Shown: one piece after another, positions 8,663-18,292 of the stretch
How positions within the stretch are numbered: the stretch's first letter is position 1
Layout: each line of letters begins with the position of its first letter
Assembly (NCBI RefSeq): GCF_002914585.1
Contig: NZ_PDDM01000004.1
Span: 1 to 64,000, forward strand
Length of the DNA stretch: 64,000 nt
From: Pseudanabaena sp. BC1403
Lineage (GTDB): Bacteria; Cyanobacteriota; Cyanobacteriia; Pseudanabaenales; Pseudanabaenaceae
Direction of reading: 5' to 3'
Notes under the pieces: model-generated
Told to the model about the DNA's origin: nothing
What the model saw: the letters and a program-made list of their open reading frames with translations, nothing else
The model's database searches: none
Program-made: the position numbers and the translations under genes

Positions 8663-9441
8663 TAAAATTCCTCGTCATCATCAACTACGCTATCAGTACC
8701 GATAATTTCTAGATACTTAGCTTTGATAGCTTTAACATCTTGCCATGTTAGCCACTTCGGACTGCCCTGTTCGCGACTTTGATTTCGCAATAAATACGAA
8801 GGATGGAATATTGGCATCACTAAACGCCCTTCCCACTCATACCATTTGCCACGAACTTTAGTAATGCCTAACTTTTCGCCCAATATTGACTTCAGTGATG
8901 TTGCACCCGTCAACAAAATGATTTTCGGATCAACGAGACGAATTTGCTCAAGCAAATAGGGTTTGCAGGTTGTGGTTTCTATTTCGGTGGGGACACGATT
9001 ATTGGGTGGGCGACATTTGACGGTATTGCAAACATAGATGTCTTTATTTGTGTCAAATCCTACTGATTCTAAGATTTTGTCTAAAAGCTGTCCAGATTTT
9101 CCAACAAATGGCAATCCTGATAGGTCTTCTTGTTCACCAGGGGCTTCGCCGATGATCAGGATTTTGGCATTGCGATCGCCTCTCTCGACGACAACATTAG
9201 TCCGCGTTGGGGCAAGCGGGCATTTCTGACAATTGCAAGCTGCCTCTCGCAATTTGTCTAGGCTAGCAAATTGTTCATGTACTGGAACGGCTACCGCAGG
9301 TGTAGGAGTATTGTTTTTTGAAGAACGCGCAGTCTTTTTCGCAGTCGGAGCCGCCTCAGAGACATCTGCATGGGGAAGCTCTACCAAAGGAACCTCCGAT
9401 GGAGTCAAATCAAATAGGCTCATTTGTTCTTTGTCAGTCAT
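8662..9441 (-). CDS. Family 4 uracil-DNA glycosylase (iron-sulfur type)
   Basis: It removes uracil arising from cytosine deamination, the first step of base excision repair. The 259 residues comprise a low-complexity N-terminal tail (1-60) and a catalytic domain (about 65-250). Cys71-x2-Cys74, Cys143 and Cys159 are placed as the [4Fe-4S] ligands of family 4. The active-site motif GEAPGEQED (99-107) and the base-flipping HPS loop (213-215) are present. Enzymes of this family are heat-stable in thermophiles but are also widespread in cyanobacteria. It is the first gene of a coupled pair with DUF2288. Confidence 0.93.
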   Translation of the reverse strand: MTDKEQMSLFDLTPSEVPLVELPHADVSEAAPTAKKTARSSKNNTPTPAVAVPVHEQFASLDKLREAACNCQKCPLAPTRTNVVVERGDRNAKILIIGEAPGEQEDLSGLPFVGKSGQLLDKILESVGFDTNKDIYVCNTVKCRPPNNRVPTEIETTTCKPYLLEQIRLVDPKIILLTGATSLKSILGEKLGITKVRGKWYEWEGRLVMPIFHPSYLLRNQSREQGSPKWLTWQDVKAIKAKYLEIIGTDSVVDDDEEF

Positions 9442-9588
9442 AGACAGGATATGCGCCCCAAATCAGTATTATTGCTAATATCTTACCTGTGTCAGTAAAG
9501 TATTTGAAATCACGTTGCGGTAATTTGTATTTTAATTTCTTGACACATCCATGATTCTTTGGAACAGGATGAACTTAATGATGCAACT

Positions 9589-10746
9589 CTAGATAGTTTT
9601 CGGTAAAGTCGTAAGACCGATCGCATGGACAACATTAATCCTTGGCAATCGATTCTTAAACCCGCAGAGAATTTCCCATGAAATCGTGCTTAATAAATTT
9701 GCCCAGTCGTCAGCAGTATTTTCAGATTCGCCACCTAAAAATGTCACTACATCGCCAACATTTACATTGGGGACATGAGTCACATCGATCGCACATTGAT
9801 CCATCGTGATTGTACCAATCTGAGCAACTTTTTGACCGTTTACTGCTACACGAATCCGATTAGACAAACCGCGAGGAATGCCGTCAGCATAGCCGATCGC
9901 TACAGTTGCCATTTTTATGTCCTGTGCGGCGATGAACGATCTCCCGTAACTAACGCTTGTCCCTGCCTTAATTTCTTTGACTTGAGTAATTCTTGCCTTG
10001 ACAGTGAGAGCAGGACGTAGATCAACAATATTTTTGAGATGGGGTGCGGGATAAAGTCCGTACAGACCTAAACCAGTTCGCACAATGTCGTAATGGATTT
10101 GGCGATCGCATAACATCGCGGCTGTATTGCAAATGTGAATATGAGGCGGATAGATACCTTCATCCTTAAGCGCTGCGATTACCTGCCCAAATCTTTGGGA
10201 TTGTAGCTGCATGAAAGTGCGATCGCTGTCATCGGCAGTAGCAAAGTGCGAATAAACGCTCATTATTTCTAAATTAGGTAAATGCTGAACCAGTTGAGCA
10301 AAGGCGATCGCCTCCTGCCAATTTACCCCTAGCCGTGACATGCCCGTATCAATTTTGAGATGGACAGGAACCTGCTCGCCAGTTTGAGAGAGCACTTCGT
10401 GATAGATCAGAGCTTGCTTGGGATTACAAATCGTCGGTTGCAATCGATACTCTGCGATCGCCTTAATCTCATCAACGCCATTAGTCGCACCTAAAACCAC
10501 AATTGGCGCTGTAATTCCTGCTCGACGCAACTGAATACCTTCAGGAATTGTGGCAACGCCTAACCAAGTCGCTCCTGCCTCGATCGCAGTTTGACTAACA
10601 TCAATCGCCCCATGACCATAGGCATCAGCCTTTACAATCGCCATTAACTCAGTTGGCGAAGTCAGCAAGGATTTTAATTGATGCACATTATGCTTAATTG
10701 CTGAGAGATCGACTTCCACCCATGCCCGATGGTTTTGCTTGAGCAT
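9589..10746 (-). CDS. alr: Alanine racemase
   Basis: A PLP enzyme that makes D-alanine for peptidoglycan. The PLP lysine is Lys39 in AIVKADAYGHGA and the second catalytic base is Tyr267 in SVSYGRSF. The 385-residue length is typical. A GTG 39 bases further upstream gives a longer frame, but the ATG at 10746 is preceded nine bases upstream by GAGGAG and yields the conserved N-terminus (AWVEVDLSAIKHN), so I chose it. It appears monocistronic. There is no adjacent ddl. Confidence 0.95.
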   Translation of the reverse strand: MLKQNHRAWVEVDLSAIKHNVHQLKSLLTSPTELMAIVKADAYGHGAIDVSQTAIEAGATWLGVATIPEGIQLRRAGITAPIVVLGATNGVDEIKAIAEYRLQPTICNPKQALIYHEVLSQTGEQVPVHLKIDTGMSRLGVNWQEAIAFAQLVQHLPNLEIMSVYSHFATADDSDRTFMQLQSQRFGQVIAALKDEGIYPPHIHICNTAAMLCDRQIHYDIVRTGLGLYGLYPAPHLKNIVDLRPALTVKARITQVKEIKAGTSVSYGRSFIAAQDIKMATVAIGYADGIPRGLSNRIRVAVNGQKVAQIGTITMDQCAIDVTHVPNVNVGDVVTFLGGESENTADDWANLLSTISWEILCGFKNRLPRINVVHAIGLTTLPKTI

Positions 10747-11035
10747 TACAGCGCACTCCTCATACGTTAATCTGGTTTGCAGCACCTACGATAATGCAAA
10801 CCTCTAATTTTTTTTAGCTTACAAAACGTTATATTAATTTGATTCGGCAAAAACACGCTTGTCTTTCTAGCAAGATCTGTAACAAACTCAAATTAGCTTT
10901 TGATAGCTCCCTTAATTCTCAGGATAGAAACTAAATCTAAGTTTACCGATTCTTGCCCAAGACCAGCATCGCCAAAACTAGATTTACAATGAGAATTGCG
11001 ATCAGTATTTTTACTTAGTCTAATAATCTATACTT

Positions 11036-12412
11036 ATGCGACTCATGCAACTACCAAGTTTTATGCCTCAAGATTGGCGGAAACATAAATTTAGTCATAA
11101 TCTTAGACATATATTTAGGCAAATGTTGCGATCTCGCAAACGTTTTTTGTCATTTCTTTTTGTCGTAACTTTTGCCACCACGCTACTTTTACATAGCTTT
11201 GCTCCTGCATTTCTAGTAAATGATCAGGCGATCGCTCAAATAAAACCGCAAGTAAAACCACCAGTAAAACTCCTAGTCCCACCATTAAAGCAACCTGTTA
11301 TCTCCCCTAGTGCACCAATCAACCAACCCATAGACAAGCGTCAAGAGATTCGTGGGGTATGGTTGACGAGTAATGACTTTGCAATGTTTAGCGATCGCAA
11401 ACAGCTGAGTGAGGCTCTGCAACAACTCAAGCAACTCAATTTCAACACTATCTATCCAGTTGTCTGGAACTCAGGCTATGCCATGTATCCCAGTACTGTC
11501 GCCCAAGAAGCAGGAGCGCAGCCTTTTGTCTATCGTGGTTCTGAAGGTCATGATATTGTTGCGGACATCATCGCACAGGGACATAAAAATAATTTATTAG
11601 TAATGCCTTGGTTTGAGTTTGGATTTATGGCTCCAGAAATGTCTGAGCTAGCGATCGCACATCCCGATTGGCTCACCCAACAACGCAATGGCGATAAAAC
11701 TTCGATCACGGCTGCTGGTGAAGTTGCATGGCTCAATCCTTTTCACCCTGAAGTTCAGAAATTCCTGACAGAATTAGTATTGGAAGCAGTTTCTAATTAT
11801 GATTTAGACGGAATTCAATTTGACGACCATACTAGTCTTCCTAAGACCTTTGGCTACGATCGCTACACCCTCAATCTTTATCGCCAAGAGATGAAAGAAG
11901 ATGCTCCAGCTGATGTGAATGATCCTGATTGGGTGCGCTGGCGAGCTAATAAAATCACAGCTTTTATGTCAAGACTAAGTAAAGCTGTAAAACAAAGAAA
12001 GCCCAATGTAATGTTCTCGGTGTCTCCTAATTATTATGAGTTTGCGTATAAACAGCAGTTGCAAGACTGGCTAGTCTGGGTACGCCAAGGCTTTGTTGAT
12101 GAATTGCTGGTACAGGTATATCGCAATGACTTAGATGATTATCTTTCTCAAATTAGCCGTCCTGAGATTGCAGAAGTACAAAATAAGATTTCCACAGCGA
12201 TCGCAATTCTCTCTGGACTTCGCAATAGTAATGTGCCAATGTCAAGGGTTTATTCCCAAGCTATAAATGCCCAAAGTAGAGGCTTAGGTGTTTCGTTCTT
12301 TTATTACAAGAGCTTGTGGGGATATGGCCCAGAAACAGTTGCTGAACGACAAAAAGAATTGCAATATCTCTTCCGAAGTCCTGCGCCAAGGTTTGCGAAT
12401 AGATATCCATAA
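11036..12412 (+). CDS. Glycosyl hydrolase-like 10 (GHL10/DUF187) secreted protein
   Basis: The 458-residue protein has a basic N-terminal region followed by a hydrophobic segment (about 36-59) that is a signal anchor or uncleaved signal peptide, a Pro/Lys-rich linker, and a TIM-barrel domain (about 104-440). Markers of GHL10 are REIRGVWLTSNDF, FNTIYPVVWNSGYAMYPS, MPWFEFGF, DGIQFDDH and MFSVSPN. Acidic residues in WFEFG and FDDH are plausible catalytic groups. It is expected at the cell surface and may cut a polysaccharide, but the substrate is unknown. It converges with the C39-like gene at a shared terminator. Confidence 0.85.
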   Translation: MRLMQLPSFMPQDWRKHKFSHNLRHIFRQMLRSRKRFLSFLFVVTFATTLLLHSFAPAFLVNDQAIAQIKPQVKPPVKLLVPPLKQPVISPSAPINQPIDKRQEIRGVWLTSNDFAMFSDRKQLSEALQQLKQLNFNTIYPVVWNSGYAMYPSTVAQEAGAQPFVYRGSEGHDIVADIIAQGHKNNLLVMPWFEFGFMAPEMSELAIAHPDWLTQQRNGDKTSITAAGEVAWLNPFHPEVQKFLTELVLEAVSNYDLDGIQFDDHTSLPKTFGYDRYTLNLYRQEMKEDAPADVNDPDWVRWRANKITAFMSRLSKAVKQRKPNVMFSVSPNYYEFAYKQQLQDWLVWVRQGFVDELLVQVYRNDLDDYLSQISRPEIAEVQNKISTAIAILSGLRNSNVPMSRVYSQAINAQSRGLGVSFFYYKSLWGYGPETVAERQKELQYLFRSPAPRFANRYP

Positions 12413-12464
12413 TTTTTTAGCGATTATGAAGTATAGCGATCGCTGATTTAGGCAACTCAACCCC

Positions 12465-12498
12465 AAAAAAAATCGCCCGCGTAGCAGGCGATTTTTTT
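12465..12498. terminator. Bidirectional terminator
   Basis: A stem AAAAAAATCGCC/GGCGATTTTTTT with a CGCGTAGCA loop has A-runs and T-runs on its two sides. It lies between two convergent genes, so it can stop transcription from either side. Confidence 0.85.
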
Positions 12499-12504
12499 GT
12501 TTTT

Positions 12505-13362
12505 TTAAACTTTTTTTGAAGCCACCGTCACAAATATTGCTTCTCCGAGCCAATAGTCTTTCATTCCCTCGAATGTTTTAATCTGTTTTCCATACAGAGG
12601 ATTGGCAACAGTTAAGTTGCCTTTTGAGAAATCGATTTCAAATAGAGCGATCGCATGTTGGATTCTTTGACCTGCAACTGGTTCCATGACATGTAAAACT
12701 GCCATTTGTCTGCGATTAGCTAAATCTTTAATCGTGAGATTTCGCTCATACTGGGGCTTTAAACCAAGTTCTTCCATTGCTTGAATTTCGGCAAGAGTGG
12801 TTGTTCCTAGCCGACTAGTTCCTGCGATCTTGACTACATCTCTTTCGGTTATATTGAGATTTGGATTTACCTTGCGAACAAGAGTAGCGATCGTGGCAGC
12901 AGCACAACTGTAAGGGGTTGTCTGAAACACAACTCCATCCAAAACACGAGGTGATTCCACTAAATCAGTAATTGGCAAACTTTGGTAAAGCAAAAAGCAA
13001 ATAGATAAAAAGCTAACAGACAGAAAAACAGTAAGTTGTTGTAATCTTTGACGATCTTTCCATCCTGTTAGCTCTAATAGGAGCAGTAATCCTGTGCAAA
13101 AAAAGCAGATGAGTAAAATGGTGTACCAGAAATATGCGCCAACATAAAGCAACAGAAAAGAAGGAATCCAAGGGCTATTGCGTCCATATGCCAGCAAAAT
13201 GCTAATCAGCGTAACTGCTCCCAAAGTAATGCAGCCAATCAAATAGACCTGACGTTGATTGTGTTTTAAGGCATTGTCAGCGGTTACGCCTTTTTTAGCT
13301 AAGCCCCAGCCTAGCCACGATCCTGCCAAGAAAAAAATCAGAATAGCGACTATAAGAAACAT
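12505..13362 (-). CDS. Membrane protein with a C39-like cysteine peptidase domain
   Basis: The 285-residue protein has four predicted membrane helices (about 2-20, 38-58, 68-98, 108-126) followed by an extracytoplasmic or cytoplasmic papain-like domain (about 140-280). The catalytic pattern of C39 peptidases is visible: Cys153 in QTTPYSCAAATIATL, His236 in QHAIALFEI and Asn254 in ANPLYG. Family C39 classically removes double-glycine leaders of bacteriocins within an ABC exporter, but here no ATPase domain is attached and no bacteriocin-like ORF is adjacent. The substrate is unknown. It appears to be a single gene. Confidence 0.75.
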   Translation of the reverse strand: MFLIVAILIFFLAGSWLGWGLAKKGVTADNALKHNQRQVYLIGCITLGAVTLISILLAYGRNSPWIPSFLLLYVGAYFWYTILLICFFCTGLLLLLELTGWKDRQRLQQLTVFLSVSFLSICFLLYQSLPITDLVESPRVLDGVVFQTTPYSCAAATIATLVRKVNPNLNITERDVVKIAGTSRLGTTTLAEIQAMEELGLKPQYERNLTIKDLANRRQMAVLHVMEPVAGQRIQHAIALFEIDFSKGNLTVANPLYGKQIKTFEGMKDYWLGEAIFVTVASKKV

Positions 13363-13408
13363 TGGTTTTAGGGATTATTATAGTTGCCGCAGTTTCTGCT
13401 AAATATAA

Positions 13409-13459
13409 AAGCCTAAAACCTGAGATGTCCGCTATGCGGACATCTCAGGTTTTAGGCTT
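13409..13459. repeat. 51-nt perfect palindrome
   Basis: AAGCCTAAAACCTGAGATG and TCCGC pair exactly around a TAT loop. It lies upstream of the C39-like gene and downstream of rpsA. Confidence 0.85.
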
Positions 13460-13489
13460 GGACGCAAACGGCTGTAATTACCAATCAAA

Positions 13490-13522
13490 AAAAACAAGGT
13501 GAGATAATCTCACCTTGTTTTT
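13490..13522 (-). terminator. rpsA terminator
   Basis: A 15-bp stem AAAAACAAGGTGAGA closes on a three-base loop and ends in a T-run when read on the minus strand. It lies 30 bases past the rpsA stop. Confidence 0.8.
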
Positions 13523-13552
13523 AGAAAAATATTAACTCTTCTTTAAGATTAA

Positions 13553-14593
13553 CTACGCTTCAGCAGTAACTTCTTCTACTACTTCGGGTTCAGCTGCGAC
13601 TTCTTCAGGGATTTCAGCTTCTTCCATAGCATCGGGAACTTCATACTCTTCTTCTTCAACTGCTGCTACAGGAATTTCCATTACCGCAGGAGCCGCATTG
13701 AGTTGTTCACGATACTTAGCAGCCATCTCTTCTGCCTTAGCGTAAACCAGTTGAGGGTCTTTGACCATATCACCTGGTTCGGCTTCAAGTTGCTTAGTAG
13801 AGAGTGAAATGCGTCCACGCTCTGCATCAAGATCAATAATCATGACCTTCACTTCGTCATTGACGTTGAAGACATTGTGAGGAGTTTCGATATGCTCGTG
13901 GGAGATTTCGGAGATGTGCAACAAGCCGCTGACACCACCGATGTCAATGAATGCACCGTAAGGCTTGATACCGCGTACTACACCAATTACGACTTCGCCA
14001 ACTTCGAGCTTGTTCATCTTGCGTTCAACAAGGGCGCGGCGATGACTGAGGACGAGACGGTTGCGGTCTTCATCCACTTCCAAGAATTTGAGTGGCAATT
14101 CTTCGCCAACCAATTCTTCCTTAGGCTTGCGGGTGCTGATGTGTGAACCAGGGATAAATCCGCGTAGTCCTTCGATTCTGACCAGAGCGCCACCACGGTT
14201 GGTAGCAAAAATAAGCGATCGCACGGTTGCGTCTTCTGCTTGCAACTGACGCACGCGCTCCCATGCTCTCATGTACTCGATCCGACGAATCGAAAGGGTT
14301 AGTTGCCCTTCTTCGTTTTCATCAGCTAGGATGAAAAATTCACGGGTTTCATTGTTTTGTAAAACTTCTTCAGGCTGATCAACGCGGTTGATCGACATTT
14401 CCTGAATCGGGATGTAGGCTGCTGTTTTTGCACCAATGTCAATAAGTGCGCCTCTCGGCTCGATGCTAAATACTGTTCCTGCAACGATGTCGCCAGGACT
14501 GAAGTGATAGTCGTATTTATCTAAAAGCTTCGCGAAATCTTCATGTGTGAAGCCGACATTGGTCGTAGTAGCAGTTTTTGCCCGATTGATCAT
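13553..14593 (-). CDS. rpsA: 30S ribosomal protein S1
   Basis: S1 delivers mRNA to the 30S subunit. The 346-residue protein has three S1 RNA-binding domains (about 33-105, 120-188 and 203-273), the shorter cyanobacterial/chloroplast layout rather than the six-domain form of E. coli. Typical segments are GDIVAGTVFSIEPRGALIDIG, RIEGLRGFIPGSHIS and GVVRGIKPYGAFIDIGGVSG. The C-terminal 60 residues are very acidic (Glu/Val/Ala). The 270-base spacer upstream could contain an autoregulatory leader, but no specific element was recognised. Confidence 0.95.
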   Translation of the reverse strand: MINRAKTATTTNVGFTHEDFAKLLDKYDYHFSPGDIVAGTVFSIEPRGALIDIGAKTAAYIPIQEMSINRVDQPEEVLQNNETREFFILADENEEGQLTLSIRRIEYMRAWERVRQLQAEDATVRSLIFATNRGGALVRIEGLRGFIPGSHISTRKPKEELVGEELPLKFLEVDEDRNRLVLSHRRALVERKMNKLEVGEVVIGVVRGIKPYGAFIDIGGVSGLLHISEISHEHIETPHNVFNVNDEVKVMIIDLDAERGRISLSTKQLEAEPGDMVKDPQLVYAKAEEMAAKYREQLNAAPAVMEIPVAAVEEEEYEVPDAMEEAEIPEEVAAEPEVVEEVTAEA

Positions 14594-14808
14594 AACTAAA
14601 TTTTTCCTTGTTCCTGTTTTGAATTTATCTGGTTTCCTCCCAGAAATGTAAGAGCATGAGCCATTAGAGCTTTTTGCGGTTTACATCCTACGCCTATTTA
14701 TATTGTTAATATGTTGTTTATATTTAGTAAAACCTATAGGCATAGGTTTGCAATTATAGCGCACTTAAGCTGTATCTCGAAAGTGTTTGCAAATATTTTT
14801 ATTTATAG

Positions 14809-14866
14809 CTATAACCCAAAAAACGAGAGAGGTGCAACGCACCTCTCTCGTTTTTTCTGGTTATAG
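14809..14866 (-). terminator. Palindrome overlapping the rsmB stop codon
   Basis: Arms CTATAACC and AAAAAACGAGAGAGGTGC (with one mismatch between the two segments) pair around an AAC loop. The element covers the rsmB stop and has U-rich tails, so it is a likely terminator for rsmB. Confidence 0.8.
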
Positions 14867-16210
14867 TCTTTGAAGCTTTGCCATAAAGAAACCATCCATA
14901 TCGTGTTCATGAGGTAATATTTTCACCCAGCCCCGATCGCAAACAAAATGAGCCGCAGGATTGTCAGCACTTGGCGGCACAATTTGCCAATCGGGATGAT
15001 TTGCTAAAAACTGCGTAATTACTTCTTCGTTTTCGGCAGGATGCATGGTGCAGGTGCTGTAAACAATTACGCCTTCAGGTTTTACCCATTGCGTAGCACG
15101 TTCAAGTATTTCGGCTTGAGTTTTGGCTAATTTATAAGGTTCTTCAGGAGTTTGTCTCCAACGGGCATCGGCATGACGATGTAGCGTACCTAGTCCAGAG
15201 CAAGGCACATCTAGCAAAACGCGATCGCATTTTCCAGAAGGCAATTCTGCAAATTCCCTTGCATCAATCTCAAGGGTTTGCACATTAGTGATCCCTAGTC
15301 GTGCTGTGTTTTGATCGACTTTTTTGAGGCGACTGGCTAGACGATCTAGGGCGTATACTTTGCCAGTATTTTTTAAGCGATCGCTAATATGCGTAGTCTT
15401 GCCTCCCGGGGCAGCACATGCATCAATAATGATCTCATTGGGCTGGGCATCTAATAGATAAGTAACTAACTGAGCGCTAGCATCTTGAACCGACCACCAA
15501 CCCTCTTTAAATTTCGGTAATTGACTGACATCGCCTGCACCTTGGGCAACGCGGATTCCTTCGGGTAAATGGGGAATTGGCTCAGCTTTGATCTCGGCTT
15601 CTGCAAAAGCGGCTAGAACTTGATCCCGCGTTGCATGTAAAAGATTTACCCGTAAATCGAGATGAGGCGTTTGATTAAACCAATTGCAAATGCTTGCGAT
15701 CGCCTCTTGCCCAAATTCTTTTTGCCATAGCTCGATCAACCATTCAGGAAAACTATAAAAGCTGGCTGGATCAGTAATTTTGGCAAGAATATCTTCCTTA
15801 TCCTTGGCTCTGAGTATGGATCGCATGATCCCATTGGTAAAGCCAGATAAACCCTTTAAATTGTTTTCTTTGACTAATTCCACAGTGGTATGAACGATCG
15901 CTGATGGCTTAATGCGATCGAGAAAACATAGTTGGTACACACCAATCTGTAAGATTATTAATAAGTCTGGTGGTAATTTTGCAGTTGGTTTTTGTGAAAA
16001 GTTTTGCAAAACTGCTTGCAGGGTTTTTTGGCGGCGCGTACATCCATACACTAACTCCGTGATCAGACGGCGATCGCTTTCTAAAAGGGTAATGTTTTCT
16101 TGTCGCGCTCGTGAAAGCGTGCAGTCAAGCGCTACATCAGCATAAGCATTGCGTCTTTGAATCAAACGTAGGGCTTCTAAAGCAATTTGTCGAGAATTCT
16201 TACTCGTCAT
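14861..16210 (-). CDS. rsmB: 16S rRNA (cytosine-967 C5)-methyltransferase
   Basis: It methylates C967 of 16S rRNA with S-adenosylmethionine. An N-terminal NusB-like domain (about 4-140) is followed by a Rossmann methyltransferase domain. The SAM motif DACAAPGGKT (about 263-272), the motif IV cysteine in LDVPCSGLGT (about 334-343) and the catalytic motif VI Cys387 in VYSTCTMHP are present. A TTG codon two codons upstream extends the frame, but the ATG at 16210 is the normal start. The gene stands alone. Confidence 0.94.
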   Translation of the reverse strand: MTSKNSRQIALEALRLIQRRNAYADVALDCTLSRARQENITLLESDRRLITELVYGCTRRQKTLQAVLQNFSQKPTAKLPPDLLIILQIGVYQLCFLDRIKPSAIVHTTVELVKENNLKGLSGFTNGIMRSILRAKDKEDILAKITDPASFYSFPEWLIELWQKEFGQEAIASICNWFNQTPHLDLRVNLLHATRDQVLAAFAEAEIKAEPIPHLPEGIRVAQGAGDVSQLPKFKEGWWSVQDASAQLVTYLLDAQPNEIIIDACAAPGGKTTHISDRLKNTGKVYALDRLASRLKKVDQNTARLGITNVQTLEIDAREFAELPSGKCDRVLLDVPCSGLGTLHRHADARWRQTPEEPYKLAKTQAEILERATQWVKPEGVIVYSTCTMHPAENEEVITQFLANHPDWQIVPPSADNPAAHFVCDRGWVKILPHEHDMDGFFMAKLQRL

Positions 16211-16453
16211 CGGCAATTTAATAAACTTAAGTTAAAGGGCAATTAAAGGGCTATCTACAAAGATTGAGTGCAAGGATTCAAGAATTATCAAAATTCAATG
16301 TTTGCACTGTAGACAAATGCGGTCATTATTTGGTATCTAAGAGCGTATATTCAGATGATCTTTAATCATCTGTTACAAAGCTGTAAAAAAGCTTCTGATC
16401 TAAAGTTCGATCTAAAAAAAGTGTGATGGTTACTGTGGGTGTGAGGAGCGGCA

Positions 16454-17557
16454 ATGGTTGATACTGGTGTGAGAGTTAGGAAAGCAAAATTTCCGACAGG
16501 AAGTAGCCTAGCACTTGGTTTAGCAATTGGTTTAATAAGTTTAATTGTCGGTGTCGATCTTTTCTTGAATCCTAATATAAGTTCAAGTCTGCTGCTGCCA
16601 TTCACGTTTGGGGGGGCTGGAGTTGCATTTTTAGGCACTTTTGCAGTTCCAGCTTTGCGTCAGCTTAAGGCTGGGCAAATCATTCGTGAAGATGGGCCAC
16701 AAGCTCATCTGAAGAAACAAGGAACTCCGACGATGGGGGGGATATTTATTATACCTGTCGGAATTTTATTAGCGCTAGTATGGTCTGGCTTTAATGACAA
16801 AGTAGTAGCCTGTAGTTTGCTGACTGTCTCCTTTGGCTTTATCGGATGGTTAGATGATTGGAAAATTTTGCGTCGTCACTCCAATAAAGGCTTGTCTCCG
16901 CGCTCCAAGATTTTCCTTCAAGCATTTTTCGCCGCTTGTTTCTGTGCATGGCTGGGGCTAACCCAAAACTGGCAAGCGATCGCCACGATTAATTTGCCTC
17001 TGAAATTTGTGATTCCTCTGGGCTTACTGTTTTTCCCTCTTGCCCTGTTTGTATTTCTCGGCAGTAGCAATGCTACAAATCTCACTGACGGTTTGGATGG
17101 GCTTGCAGGTGGTACAGGTGCGATCGCCTTATTTGGCATGGGTCTACTACTGTTTCCTCAGAACAAAGAACTCGCCATTTTTTGCATGTGCCTCAGTGGT
17201 AGCTATTTAGGGTTTCTCTGGCACAATCGCTATCCTGCACGCGTATTTATGGGTGATACGGGATCGCTAGCTTTAGGTGGTGCTCTTGCCTCAACTGCAA
17301 TTCTTGGTAACTTGCTATGGGCATTTTTAATCGTCGGTGCAATCTTTATCTGGGAATCAATTTCGGTGATTGCACAGGTTTCCTATTACAAGGCAACCAA
17401 AGATGAAACTGGCATGGGTAAGCGCCTTTTCAAAATGGCTCCTTTTCACCATCACCTAGAGCTAAGCGGCTGGCATGAGTTACATGTGGTTAGGTTCTTT
17501 TATCTAACAGGTGGTTTTTTGGTGGGGATCGCTATTGTAATTAGTAAGCTTGCTTAA
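16454..17557 (+). CDS. mraY: Phospho-N-acetylmuramoyl-pentapeptide transferase MraY
   Basis: This integral membrane enzyme transfers phospho-MurNAc-pentapeptide to undecaprenyl phosphate, forming lipid I for peptidoglycan. The 367 residues contain about ten membrane helices and the family motifs LDDWKIL, NATNLTDGLDGLAGG, VFMGDTGSLALGG and the C-terminal FKMAPFHHHLELSGW. A GAGGAG precedes the ATG by eight bases. It is not inside a mur/dcw cluster here; neighbours are unrelated, as is common in cyanobacteria. Confidence 0.96.
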   Translation: MVDTGVRVRKAKFPTGSSLALGLAIGLISLIVGVDLFLNPNISSSLLLPFTFGGAGVAFLGTFAVPALRQLKAGQIIREDGPQAHLKKQGTPTMGGIFIIPVGILLALVWSGFNDKVVACSLLTVSFGFIGWLDDWKILRRHSNKGLSPRSKIFLQAFFAACFCAWLGLTQNWQAIATINLPLKFVIPLGLLFFPLALFVFLGSSNATNLTDGLDGLAGGTGAIALFGMGLLLFPQNKELAIFCMCLSGSYLGFLWHNRYPARVFMGDTGSLALGGALASTAILGNLLWAFLIVGAIFIWESISVIAQVSYYKATKDETGMGKRLFKMAPFHHHLELSGWHELHVVRFFYLTGGFLVGIAIVISKLA

Positions 17558-17578
17558 ATTTAAGTTAAAAACACTCGC

Positions 17579-17608
17579 AAAAAAGCCGCCCAATTGGGTG
17601 GCTTTTTT
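17579..17608. terminator. Bidirectional terminator between mraY and the pentapeptide gene
   Basis: A stem AAAAAAGCC(G)CCCA/TGGG(T)GGCTTTTTT sits between convergent genes, with poly-A on one side and poly-T on the other. Confidence 0.85.
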
Positions 17609-18114
17609 TATTCACATTCTAAAGATTCTCTAGTATCTACGCCAGTTTGTGAGTTTGTGCCTTTAGCTTTAGTGCATAGCCATTTCCGTTGTCCCCCATC
17701 CATGATCGCGTCAGTGAAATCTGCCCCATCAATATTTACAAAATCAAAGGTACTGCGTAACAAAATCGTTTCGACCAGTAAAGCATCACTAAGATCAGCC
17801 TTAGCGAAATCAGCTTGATCCAGTAAGCCACTGGAAAAGTTTGCTCCTTTGAGATTAGCATTTCGCAAAACTGAAGCGCTAAATACGGCTCCGCGTACAT
17901 CAGCATTTTCAAAGTTTGCCCCTTCCATGTTGGCATTGGCAAAACCTGAACCAGCCAGATCTCTTCCTGAAAAGTCTCTGTTTTTTAACTGGGCATGGCT
18001 AAATGAGAGGGTTTCTGCTTGAACATTGATGGGCGATGTCAGTAAATAAGCAAGCATGATGATCGCGATCGCCAAGCGCAAAAATGACATATTTAAAAAT
18101 TTAAAAAATGACAT
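17608..18114 (-). CDS. Exported pentapeptide-repeat protein (thylakoid-lumen type)
   Basis: The 168-residue protein has a signal peptide (hydrophobic 12-27, likely cleavage after VQA at about 33) and a right-handed beta-helix of pentapeptide repeats A(N/D)LXX (about 40-135), for example ANMEGANFENADVRGAVF and ANLKGANF. It ends in a Cys-containing tail (WLCTKAKG and the final LECE), which in lumenal relatives can form a disulfide. A second ATG at codon 9 is possible. Function is unknown. The repeat rod suggests a binding scaffold in the lumen or periplasm. Confidence 0.82.
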   Translation of the reverse strand: MSFFKFLNMSFLRLAIAIIMLAYLLTSPINVQAETLSFSHAQLKNRDFSGRDLAGSGFANANMEGANFENADVRGAVFSASVLRNANLKGANFSSGLLDQADFAKADLSDALLVETILLRSTFDFVNIDGADFTDAIMDGGQRKWLCTKAKGTNSQTGVDTRESLECE

Positions 18115-18161
18115 AGCAATAAATCTAAAGATAATTGCTTTATCTTAGCCTCTGTCAAAAG

Positions 18162-18202
18162 CAGGAAAGGCGATCGCTACATTGTAGCGATCACCTTTCC
18201 TG
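18162..18202. repeat. Palindrome built around a HIP1 site
   Basis: CAGGAAAGG-CGATCGCTAC pairs with GTAGCGATC-ACCTTTCCTG around ATT, with one mismatch. It lies between psaI (minus-strand end) and the pentapeptide gene start and may terminate psaL-psaI transcripts. Confidence 0.7.
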
Positions 18203-18292
18203 TGTTTGAGAATGTAATAATAAAAGATACGAAGAGCAAGTTAAAGGTATTGAAAATAAGACTAACAAAAGCCTAGTTTCCAACTTTGTAAA

